A DNA stretch of 64,000 nt. Source: Argopecten irradians. Lineage: Eukaryota > Mollusca > Bivalvia > Pectinida > Pectinidae. Positions 34,221 to 46,000 of this stretch are shown one piece after another (the first letter of the stretch is position 1; every line of letters starts with the position of its first letter). The DNA is taken from assembly GCF_041381155.1 (NCBI RefSeq), contig NC_091135.1, positions 8,113,620 to 8,177,619 of the forward strand, written 5' to 3'. Position numbers and translations under genes: made by a program. The notes below the pieces were generated by a model, which had not been told where the DNA came from, made no database searches, and worked only from the letters and a program-made list of their open reading frames with translations.

Positions 34221-35637
34221 CCCAGTGGGCACACAACATCCGGAGGACGTTTTTAATAGGTCCGATCGCAACGTTGCATTTAGGTTGCAAAAAGGTTGCA
34301 AATGAAAGTTTGGGGAAACGTTTTTTGACAACGTCCGCCGGATTTTTTCATATAATGTTTTCACAACGTTTGTGTGTTACGTTGTTAATGTTCATTATTC
34401 TAGTATTTTGAAGTACAATAACAACAAAATATAGTGTTTATATATTATTTTAATGTCTTCTGCTCATCCTGCATGAATGAGGCACATCAACTTCCACCCA
34501 GACTGTTTGTGTAGGAGCCATTTCACGTACTTCCGTGTGTACTTATGTAAGCATTTAAGCATTTTCATCTGTAAAAGAAAAACAGAATTAAACATTAAAC
34601 GTCCATATAATGATAAAGACGATATATTTTTCATATGCCGGTAAGTTATTACATAAATAAAAACACAAATAGGATACAGGCACATCAGGGAATTTGTATA
34701 AGTTACATGTATATGTGTATACATACTCATAATACTGACTACACACATAGATAAAATAACTTACCGCGATATAATATAATAAACACATTCTTTTAAAAAC
34801 AAGTTTGTATACGAATCAACAAATACTTACCTTGAAATATCTGTCGATATCTGGAAGTTATATATCCTGTTTGGATGCTGTCGAGGCTAAGAAATGTTAT
34901 CGGTGTGAAGCACGTGTGTACACAAAGTTTGAATGAACAAAGAACCGGAAGTGAAAATAACCGCGCAAACACCAAACAAATCTTTACGAGTTTCCACTCC
35001 TAGTTTCTGTAGTGTGCGGGGAAAATATGTAAAATGTCATATAAATAAAATCACAATTTATTGGTATAAAAAGACGCTTTATTCTAATGATTTTAATTTT
35101 TTGTTTTAAATAGTTAATACCGACCCCTAGCGGATAAACTTTAAAATGAAAGGGAGGTAACACAACTCTTTTATCATAACTCGGTAGTAGTTTACATATT
35201 TGACGTAATAATCGGTATGTAAACTTGGTATTTATAATTATACTTTTTGTTTTGTTTTCATCTATTCAATTAATACCTATAGTATCTGTAATTAAAAAAA
35301 TAAAACTATTTAAAAGTACAAAAAATGATTAATTATTTTTTCATTAGTTAATGATTATTGAAAAAAAATATAAGGCCTACTTGTATGTATCATTATTTGA
35401 ATAGATTCATTCGCTTCCTTTAAAAGTTGTTCCCAACAATAATACTTTTTGAAATATATTAAATTATTGTCAAAGTTTTTTTCCTAACCATATAAAAACA
35501 TTCTCAGGACGTCAAGTGCTAATGTCGTGAGGACGTTTGGAGAAAAACGTTCTCACAACATTTTCAGAATGTCCCCGACGTCGCAACCTAAATAAAACGT
35601 TGCCAAAATGTTGTCCGGACGTTATGTGCCCACTGGG
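34221..35637. mobile_element. 1.4-kb element with CCCAGTGGGCACA ends
   Basis: CCCAGTGGGCACACAAC and the inverse of CCCAGTGGGCACATAAC bound the element, and subterminal parts repeat AACGTTGC and GGACGTT motifs. AT stands on both outer sides, which fits a 2-bp TSD. No transposase frame. The superfamily is open (a short AT TSD would fit ISL2EU-type elements). Confidence 0.65.
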
Positions 35638-37111
35638 ATTGTACATAATAATTATAATTTGTCAACTATGTTACATAATATTGTACATTTTTGTATAATG
35701 TACACTCTGTACAGTGTAACACTCTGAAAGCTTCGGTAAAACTTTGTGAAATATTTCATTCGACTTGATTCAAAATTCAGAAACGTACGTAACATCTAAA
35801 AAACAGATAAATAAATATATAAATTGGTTGCACTGATTAAATACGATTCAATGCAAGTATATAACATACAATATGTATTCAAATTTCGGTCAAATCTTTT
35901 TGCCGATTTACCAGATTTTGTCTAAAAATGACCAGGCTGGGCTCAAATGATAGGTAGACTATTTCAATGAGATACATGGGTTTGGTGTGGACAGTGTATT
36001 TATATCATCATCATAGATTTAAATATCTATATCTCTGTTATCGCTAATGAAAAATCAATAGAGACGTTCAACAAGCGTCAAAACAACCTTCAGCGCGTGC
36101 CCTGAGCATGCAAGTATTTTACATTATTTTCAAGAGATGTTTATTATCCAACGTTACCTTATGACCCCTCTTTAATATGGAATTGTTTTAAACACAAGAG
36201 CGAAACATAAATCTTTTTAATTTATCATCAACGATAGGATCCATCGACATCCACAAGGCTCTGTCGTGGCTGTCTGCCTTAAAGATTGAATTTTCCATTT
36301 CTCTAAATAGCCATATGAACGTCCACCAAAAACACCACATCAATACTATACTGTATATAGCTTATAAGTATTAGAACAATCGAGTAAAGATTGGTTAAAG
36401 TAGCATTCAATCTGAATAAACATAAAATCATAACAGTCGCACTAAAAAGAATTCAATCCATAGGGATATGAGAATTAGTAGATTATATAATCATATGGAC
36501 CCACCAGAGTGCCCTAAGACCATTTTTAGACGTTTAAGAGGTCTAGATTAAAAAACGATAAAAATCATACGAGAAATAGAGCCTAATTGTGACATGGGGG
36601 TCCCGGGAAGCATGGACCAAGGAGAGAAACTTGTAATAAGCGGACAGGCATTTGCTAGACCCTGTGACATAGCATGGGGGTCCCGAAAAATATGGACCAA
36701 TGAGAAATCCTTGTAGTACCCATATAAGTATTAAGCACTGAATAGAGATACAGATATAAATGGTCCTGTGATATGGTATTAGCCTTTAGGGATTAATGCC
36801 TTTTTAGCAAGTCGCTTGTTAAGACCAGACCTTTGTCAATGATGTTAACATTATTTTAGAAGCTATAGTAATTGGCAGGTATTTTCAAGGATCCAATAAC
36901 TGAATTGTGCCTGTTCGTAAAAGGCGATTATATTTAGGAGCTTACCTTTTCTCTTCCTAACGTCTCCATTGACATCGCCTCAATTCTGGTCTTCAGTTGA
37001 GCGCTCGCCCCTTTGAAGAAGGCTATGATTTCTGTACCATGGCCAAGACACACCATTGTCTACAATAGTTACTCTACTCTTGCTTAGCTTTCATCATAAA
37101 GGGAGTGGGAC
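35638..37111. other. Intergenic spacer with small repeats
   Basis: About 36470-36560 is the inverse of part of the element at 53079-53224. 36590-36720 holds two copies of a 70-80-bp unit with CATGGGGGTCCCG and TATGGACCAA. No gene was seen. Confidence 0.5.
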
Positions 37112-37625
37112 CACAGGGACCTGGCACGATTTTTTTTAAACTAACAGTATACATATATATATATTATAGTATCTATAATATATACATATAATTAATTTTT
37201 CTTTGTTTTCATACCAAATCTGGCTTTCTGATTGGCCAATATTTTTTTTGCATACCACTATGAAAAAAAAATCCGAGAATGGCGCGAAACCCCGACGTTA
37301 ACGTGACGTCACAATAGAGACATTGACGTTGCGTATTGATTCGGAAAAAAGAATCCCTTGAAAAAACACTATAATGTTACATTTAAACATACTTCATTTT
37401 ATCAAATAGAGTATAAAATTAATTATAAGTATTGATGTCACTATTTTTTTATTTTATCGGGTTATGAAAAAAAAATTGTTTGCAAACTTTTGTGAGAATC
37501 CGCTACGCGGATTCACACAGTTTGCAAACAAATTTTTTTTTCATACCCCGATAAAATTAAAAAATAGTATCTATAATATATACATGTATACTATTGGTTA
37601 AAAATTTTCGTGCCAGGTCCCTGTG
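37112..37625. mobile_element. hAT-like MITE 'CACAGGGACC', copy 3, enlarged by a nested insert
   Basis: It has the same ends as 30865-30971, with a perfect 8-bp TSD AGTGGGAC on both sides. The ~107-bp element has been enlarged to 514 bp by an insert at about 37188-37564, flanked by a 21-bp direct repeat (TAGTATCTATAATATATACA). The target sequence without the insert is seen at about 62120. Confidence 0.85.
37445..37564. repeat. Long hairpin with ~59-bp arms
   Basis: The arms run from ATTTTATCGGGTTATG through TTGTTTGCAAACTTTTGTG to the centre CCGCTACGCGG, then back. A related fragment is in WDR75 intron 12 (10757-10833). Confidence 0.75.
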
Positions 37626-37771
37626 AGTGGGACGGCTGGTTTGCCCGTTGTCAGTATAATGTGACCGGATGCATCCTTGAGACTCCATGGGTTCCGATCA
37701 CTTACTATCTCTACACTCTTCTATCGCATGTCCTCTTAATCTAAACAATACTGATGTCCAGGCCAGATCTA

Positions 37772-38530
37772 AACAAGAGGTCCATGGGCCTTCTCGGTTA
37801 TCTGATGATGTTGTTGGTACATGCAACAACGTAGAAGTATGCCTTGTAACAAAATCCAAAAGACCAAATACGCTAAAGATACTCGCATTCCTTTTACTAA
37901 TAATTCAGAGATTGTAACGTTATATCAAGAACTCTTCATCAAAAATGTTAGTTTCGTTTCTGATACAATTGACTACTAATGTCGATAAAATGAACAATCT
38001 TGGAAGTGCTTTATCAAGAATGCAAAAGACCCAATGTCTGAGTATGTTAGGCCGTTAAACTATAGAGATGTTGATTCCCCACTGTACCTTTCAGAAGTAG
38101 GATAGTCTTTCACCCCAGCATGGAACAGGTCAAATATTACGTTTCATTAATTATCGACAGGAAGACCTGTAACTATTTTAGTCTATTTAATGTCACAGGC
38201 TAGCCTTTTATCAGAATTCTACCAGCCCAATAACAGGTCTCTAAGCCTCTTAGTTATTGAGAAGTTTAGACTTGGCCTAATTAATTAAACTGCGATCTTT
38301 AACAGAGGTCAAGATAATTTATTTGAACAAACTTGGTATCCCTTTACCCCAGCATTAGGTTCGCTTATTTGACCGTGTGACGTTGATTGAATGTCAAATA
38401 ATTCATTGGAACAAGCCTATTCTCCTTTCACCCTAGACCTTAAATGGGGTCAAGTAAATTTATTGAATAGACTTGGTTGCCCTTCACCCAAGCACAGACC
38501 CCATATCAGAACCATGGATCTTTCAGTTAT
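37772..38530 (-). repeat. Worn array-B element, opposite orientation
   Basis: It begins AACAAGAGGTCCATGGGCC, the inverse of the 3' end of array B, and continues with diverged units showing TTTGAACAAACTTGGTATCC and CCAGCATGG. Four or five units are discernible. Confidence 0.6.
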
Positions 38531-39391
38531 TCAGAATAAGTGAAAGGTTTACAAATGGCGGGCGACGGGGTCAATAGGTCATCATCCTGACCCTTCAGGA
38601 CAGATGATCTGAAAAGGTCAAATCAATCAGCTGTAAGTGATAACAGAACACAAATGGCTAACTATACACATTTTATTAAAATTTTGGTAAAAGTATATTA
38701 CAAAATAGTACATTGCATTGACAACAAATCAACCATGACCAAAGCATGTGCTCATCATCCTTGACTGAAGCTTCAGTTGAACACAAATGTGATATTGAAC
38801 TGTAAATATAATTATGTCTTTTTCAATAACAAGTTACACCATCTTCATCATGTGTTTACTAAGTTATTCACCACTGAACATGTTGATTCCAATCCTATGG
38901 ATGGAATATAGTACTTAAAATACTGATCTACCCTATTTAACCTGAAACAATCATTTAGACTCTTCTAGTACAAATACTGGAACAGTCCATTGTGGAATTA
39001 CAGGAGTGGACGAGTTAAACAGACTTGAGCTCCATCTGAATTAAAACGGATCTGGTAACAAACCATGTAGTTGCTGTGATTGAGCTGTGCATGTTCAGAA
39101 AATCACAGAAAATTGATTCTAGGCGTCAACAAGAAAAACATTCAAAAGGTAACCATCATGAACAGATCATTCTCAACCCACAACCAATCAGGAATGTCCT
39201 TTTAAATCAATGCAACCAATCAACAACCATCTTACATAACAAGAAAGTCAATGAATAACTCCCAATATCATCTGATAACAGTATACTTTGTTTAACAATA
39301 ATATCAATTATTTCATCCTGTTTATTATAGAAAACATTTCAAATCAACCCTGGGCACTAAATCCAGATGGGACTAGAAAACAATTCTCTAT
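38531..39391. other. Intergenic spacer
   Basis: AT-rich; no gene or clear repeat was seen. Confidence 0.4.
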
Positions 39392-39641
39392 AAGGCCAAA
39401 AAAAACATAAAATGTCTGTTTAGTGTTACCTGACGGACCCTCATTTTTTACACACGACCACAATTTTTCCCCACGTTTCTATTAAAAAATTTAATTACAA
39501 GTCGGGATTTCGATCTCAGACTCTGGTTTCGGCCATTACTTTAGGGTGAAAGACACACACAAAAATAAGAAAAAATCACGACCTACCGACCCTATTTTTT
39601 TGCCAATGTAACCTTAAACAGACAATTTTTTTTCTGCCTAA
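39392..39641. mobile_element. MITE with GGCC...TCTGTTTAG ends, copy 1
   Basis: GGCCAAAAAAAACATAAAAT then TGTCTGTTTAGTGTTACC is mirrored by GTAACCTTAAACAGACA and TGCC at the right. The middle shares GTTTCGGCCATTACTTTAG with the copy at 46804-47039. Confidence 0.75.
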
Positions 39642-40650
39642 TCTGTAATATATTTAGAACAAAAATGTTTAAATTTGCATTTATTGATTATCTTAACAGT
39701 AACATGTATTTCAGGACATTTTTTTTGTACTGACTATTGTATCATTTATCTCTCTGAGAAGTAGCACAATTTCTTCTCATTTACAAATGCTGTAACAATC
39801 CTAAGATACTCCCAACTCTGTAAAATAAAGACAACATGTGTACATGTATACAGAACATGTACTTGCGTACAAACAGCAAATATTATAAAAACGTCATACT
39901 TTTATTGGAACTAATCCTAAGTATATTTGTAAGATTTACTTGATTTTGCCCTTTTAGAAGCTGTATATGTTCCAAGCCTTTGTAGTGCAATGAAATAGAA
40001 AACAGAATTTCCTGGAGGTCCTAAAAGCTGTTTTCTTCAAAATAATAATGCATCATGAGTCTGCTTTAATTAATAAGTTGTTAATTAAGTACAGGTAGAA
40101 ATAGTGGTCACAAGTAAACCCGGACCTTAACTGCCTCCCAAATAAAGAGTACACATTCATGTGAAAATTCATGTTATTAACATTATCTTAAAAAAAATAT
40201 TTCAAGATAATACAACCTTATACTAAAACCCTGTATGAATTACAAGCATACATTTTTGTTGATTATTGAACAATACATATTACAACAACAACAAAAACAG
40301 ATAAAACAAATAAAAATTTTGGTTTATCAATAAATGAGTATATTGTTTTGAACAAAAGTGTAACATAAAAATTGCATTAATTGATAAAAATTACATGTGT
40401 TAATTATGAAAAAAGTATATAATACAATATAGTCCCACAAACTTTTAGCATTTAAACTTCTATGTCATGGAAATAGGTGTTTACCAGGTATTCATCGTGC
40501 AGTAGTTGAACCATAGTTTTTCTTGTTCAGAAATAGGAGCCAAAAGTTTTTTGAAGTATAAACATGAATAAAATCTCATTTTTTTTCTTTAATACTTGAT
40601 ATTTAAAGAAGTAAAGACCATTTTGGACAGTCTGGGTATATCGCTGAACC
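39642..40650. other. Intergenic spacer
   Basis: AT-rich with no open frame of note and no repeat recognised. Confidence 0.4.
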
Positions 40651-41170
40651 AATCTAATTAGAATCAGACTTGTAACTCCACTCCACTACGATACTCTACA
40701 TAAACCTCCAATACAAGATCTAACAACACCCCATTTGGGGTCATCTCAGCATGACCGGGGTCATCTCAGCATGACCCCTGGCCAAGAATCGGAACATCCT
40801 TATTCCGTAATTGCATATTACTGAATTATCTGCCCTTGCGGGTAGGTATTGATTGTGACGTCATGTGTTTGCGAGCGTAAAGTTATACTTTTCGGAGAAA
40901 ACGATGTGAGTTGCGTTCACAAAATAATGACGTAACAATCGACACCTACCCGCAAGGGAGCTAACTCTGTAATATGCAAAGACGGAATATATAGCTAATA
41001 GCTGTTTATACTTCAAAGAGAAGCAACCACACTGAAGATTTCATAGGAGACACAAAGATTGGCTAACCATAGGGGTCATGCCGAGGTGACCCCGAACAGC
41101 GAGTTGTTAGATCTTGTATTGGAGCGTAACATAGAGTACCGTAATTACAAGTCTAATCTTAGTTAAGATT
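40651..41170. mobile_element. ~520-bp palindromic element with a nested MITE
   Basis: The arms of about 140 bp include AGACTTGTAA, CTCCAATACAAGATCTAACA and GGGGTCATCTCAGCATGACC, mirrored at 41020-41165. The centre is occupied by the MITE at 40800-40989. Confidence 0.65.
40800..40989. mobile_element. MITE with TATTCC...GGAATA ends, copy 2
   Basis: It is the same family as 27803-27991, sharing TGCATATTAC, CTTGCGGGTAGGTATTGATT and TCGGAGAAAACGATGTGAG. About 190 bp, strongly self-complementary. Confidence 0.75.
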
Positions 41171-43013
41171 GTCTCTGAACAAGCAGTAAATTCTCAAAGT
41201 CTGCGTACAAAAATAATACTGTAGCTTTATGGTGAAGGCTGCACTGGCAAAATGAGATTACATTATAGTACCCTAGTCAAATTATGTAGCTTAATTCTGT
41301 TCACATAATAAAGAAATATCTTTCTTCAGGAATGCAGATATGATTACTAAATCTACCTTTGTTCATGAATTCCAGATTCACTCTATGTGTCAAGTGAGAA
41401 ATTAAATATTCCAGATTAAGTTATCAAACATTTCTCTAACGTCTGATTTACCAGTGCAGCCTAGTGAAATGATGTTGATAATATAAGGGTGAAATGATGA
41501 TATATAGTCCATTAACAAAACATTATGCATTGTAAAATAATGGTAGACTTTGCAACAAAATATCAACTGTATAAAGGTAAATGGCTTAAATATAAAAAAT
41601 ACAAATAAAAGTGGAATATACTTGTGAATAGCATACAATGTGTAAAATGTTTTTAAATCAATGCTTTTCGTGTATAAAAATGGTTACATTTTGTGTATAA
41701 TATTCTATATTTATGTATGACATATGACTTCAGAAGCGAAAGATGATATACTTTCCAAAAAAAAGGGTAAATATTGAAAGTAGTTATTGAAGCCCAATTT
41801 TTCTTCAGCATTTGAATTTGCATGTAAATTAATGTTGGACATGTATATAAATATCATCTACATCAATTCCACAGTACAACTGTATATAGGCACTGAACAA
41901 CACCATATATAAATATCTTTGCTGTGTTAAAATACATGTAGCAAAGCAAAATATTACATTACAAAATAAAATCATATAAAAATTTGGTATTTTTTTGACC
42001 AGACAACATATTAAAGGTCCGGTCTCTTCATCAAAATATAAGATTTCATTCCTTTAGACACTATATTTCACTAACCACTCAACCGTATACAATACGCTTC
42101 ACGGAACCCATATCCAACTTCAATATCGTTTTAAATCATATAAAGAAAGTGTCTGTGACAAAACCCAGTTCATCTAAGATGATCATATCTTTCTGTGCTA
42201 AATGGGTATATCTCAATTTATGTTAATCAAAAATCTATTTTTAGACAGGTTCCCTGTATTGATGTCAAAATTGAAATCAAAAACCTTGAAGGCTATTTCA
42301 CTGAGCCTAAATCTAACATTGGTATTTCACCGAGACATTATCATATTTGCTTGTTGAAGAAAAATAAATGTTGACTAGTTATAGCTACCTCATACCAGAC
42401 ACTACAGTTTTACAAGCAATGCACTAAAGTTCTAAACCTGCAACTGGTGTGGATTCTAATTCATATTCTGATATTTTTCAGAATCATAGTTTATAAGTAG
42501 CATGGGACTGCATACAGAAACTTTTTAATTGTCCACAAAAGCTGCATTTATATGTCCATAAAAACAGTGTTCATTTTTATTGTTCAATCATCAATATTTT
42601 GCAATATTTAGTAAATCTCTTAAAGAAATGGTACAATCAAACAACAAAATGTTACATTTAAGTTGCATCATGATTCATCAAACATGTTAATATTTTGTTT
42701 GTAAAAATAATACAATATCAGACATTGCTTAAATTCACATATTTTTGTTAATTGCAACATTTCATTATCAAAATTTTCCAATTTTCATTCAGGTAGTTGG
42801 TTATGAAACAATATTAAAGGCAATAACTAAATGCCAGATTTTTGGTCAACAGCTATATAACAATCCAGGAAACAACTTTTGGTTAACTGATATTTCATTA
42901 ATATCAAAATATTGCGAAATGAAATTTTTTGGTTCACTGCATCAAGTATTGCACAAACCATGACACCCCTATTCCCCTATAAACATTGATAACTAGAGTC
43001 ACCTAGTTGATAC
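41171..43013. other. Spacer and probable 3'UTR of the SDR gene
   Basis: Very AT-rich, with no gene seen. A minus-strand AATAAA near 42575 could serve as the SDR poly(A) signal. Confidence 0.4.
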
Positions 43014-46000
43014 CTAAGCTACAGTAATTTCCGCTGTGATGGGAGACGATTCTGCTATTTTCTTCCCTTCCTCTGTAGGTTCCATTTCCTTTGTTGTCTC
43101 TACTTCTTTCTCCACTTCTTTCTCTACTTCTTTCTCCTCACCTTTCTCAACTACTTTCTCCACTTCTTTCTCCTCTTCTTTCTCAGATTCCTTTACGTCC
43201 TCTTTGACAGCATCACTCACCTCCTTTACCTCTTCTTTCACTTCCTCTTCTATCTTTGTGTCCTTCACCTCTTCTTCTTTCCCTGTATCCTTGACGTCTT
43301 CCTCATTCCCAGAATCCTTCACTTCTTCCTTTGATTCTTCTGTCTTGTTTTCAGTAACTTCTTCTGGTTTGTCGTCCTCGTCAGCAAATTTAATTTCATC
43401 ATCAGTTTTATCTTCTGGTTCTAGAAAAGAAATCAAATATCAAATATTGAAGTTTTAAACGAATATCCTTGAATGCCTGTGTACCGATTCCCTTTCAGAA
43501 CTGTCATAAAGTCACATCATCATTTAGTTAAAATTTACAACAGTATATCATTTTTAAAAGTGGTACTTTATTCAACCCAATAAGTGCCTACGCCAAACGC
43601 CCTGGGTACTTATTGGGTCGAATACATCATTCATATGAAGAATAGTATATGAACTTGGTTTGAACACATGCTTGAGCTTTTTTTATAAAATTAAAAGTGA
43701 TGAGTTCTAGCTATTGAGGTCATTAGGTTAGTTACTTCATGAATACCAACTATTGAATTATTGTGTAGATGAATTCAAGCTTCTGCCTATCATGGGTCTT
43801 AGTGGCCGAGAGGTTGAAATGTCAGATGTTTTATTTTATTCCGGAATGAAGGTTTGAAACCAAACTGGAGCAAAGGTTGGTGATTTTTTTTCTAGATACC
43901 CTTTCCAGATATAGTTTGGCATAAAGAAAAAAAGTAGCTGAACTTCTGAGGTAAACTTTGCCGAATCCTCTAAAATTGATACCTCAGATTTTATGGTTTC
44001 AATATCTATTGATTTCAAAGTCAAGCTAGGTGATTTCATTTTAAATACCTGAAAAAAGGCTGATCAATAGTAAGTTAATGTTTATCTATATATCTCACCT
44101 TTGTTCTCCTCCGTCGCTGCCTCATTGTCTCCACTTGGGCCAGCTGTTTCCTCTGGAACCACAGCTTTCTTTCCCTTCTTTGACTTTTTAGGGCTTGGTT
44201 TGGGTTCCTCAGGGGGAGGGACAGGTGCATCAAGAGGTTCATAACCTTCCAAGTGACAGTAGCGGGCACTCAGCTCGTAAACTGCCGCCTGTAGCTCTTC
44301 ATTTCTCGACTCCTCCGAGGATACGGTCTCTACCATATCCTTGTAATATTTACCTGTCACACCTGAAATTAATTACGTAAAGAAGTGATTAAATTCACAC
44401 TATACCTAACTAGCAGCAAAATGTCAAGTTAGATTTGACCCTGATATTGTTGGCATTTGTAGATGTAGTTAAAATTGAGCTATATCAAAGAATATTGATA
44501 ATGATTTCTCAATTAATTTGATACAGCATTTGAAAGTCGATGCATGTAAACATGATCCATTCTTGGAAGAGTTTGAAAAGACATTACGTAGTTAAGGTAG
44601 ACACCTGGTGTTCTCGGCAACAATGATACAATGTCTGCTACCTTCGCTTTGTTTGAAAAGTGGGACCCACTTAGCCTTGTTCAATATTCATTTTGATTTT
44701 TTTTATCAAAATTTCAGAATCGCTACTGTCCATCTTGACTTCAATTTAGTCCTATCTCTGCAAGATTTACAACAGGATTTTTTTTTCAAAATTCTTCTGA
44801 ATCAAGAAGAAAATCAGACAGACACAGATAGTTTGGGCCTTTAATACGGAAAATAATTCTGAATAATAGTGATAATCAATTTCTGAATTTGCTGAAATCG
44901 TAAAGTCTGCGAGAAACACAGTAATATACATCTACATAACTGACCTTTAAACTCTTCGTTTACAATCAGGTCCACCACAGCTTTAGCACCGTCCTCTAGG
45001 GTCCTGACAGGTTTAAACACTGGGCGCAGCATGGTACCAAGAATGTATCGTATAAAAAACTTCTGGCCACTGCCAGCATGTCGACATAGCTCTGTACTCG
45101 GTATGAAACCTGAAACCAATTTACTTATTATTTATAGACTTCTTCTTCATTGTAAGATGTAATTTATGTTGTTTTTTTCCCCCCATTGAAGTTCAATGAT
45201 GGATAAAATATTGTCATAAATGATAACAGAGGCCCAGAGGGCCTGTATCGCTCACCTGGTTTAAAATGCCAAGTAATGTTCTGAATACAGGTCTCATTGT
45301 TTCTTTTCTGAAGGAATTTTAATATTAACCTCTAAATCCCCTATTTGGCCCCACCCCTCCCGCCCCCAGGGGGTCAGAGCCAAAATTTATACAAGTTCTG
45401 TTCCCCTTCCCCCAAGGATGTTTATGGCCAAATTTGGTCACAATCCAAGCAAAACTCTAGGACAAGAAGTGATTTATAGGATTTACTCTATTTCCCCTAT
45501 TTGGGGGGGGGGGGGGGGGGGGAGGCCCCACCCGTCCTGCCCTCGGGGGGCCAGAGTCAAAATTTATACAAGTTCTGTTCCCCTTCCCCCAAGGATGTTT
45601 GTGGCCAAATTTGGTTACAATCAATGCAGAACTCTATGACTAGTAGCGATTTAAAGGATTTACCTCTATTTCCCCTATTGGGCCCCGCCCCTCCTGCCTC
45701 CGGGGGGTCAGAGCCAAAATTTATACAAGTTCTGTTCCCCTTCCCCAAAGGATGCTTGTGGCCAAATTTGGTTACATTCCATTCAAAGCTCTATGACAAG
45801 AAGCGATTTAAAGGATTTACCTCTATTACCCCTATTGGGCCCCGCCCCTCCTGCCCCCGGGGGGTCAGAGCCAAAATTTATGCAAGTTCTGTTCCCCTTT
45901 CCCCCAAGGATGTTTGTGGCCAAATTTTGTTACATTCCATTCAGAACTCTATGACTAGTAGCGATTTAAAGGATTTACCTCTATTTCCCCTATTGGGCCC

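Noticed and set aside
43036-43458. 140-codon plus-strand open frame rich in Ser/Thr/Phe
   Set aside because: It is the exact antisense of the Glu/Lys-rich last exon of the SDR gene, where GAA/GAG/AAG codons read as TTC/CTC/CTT.
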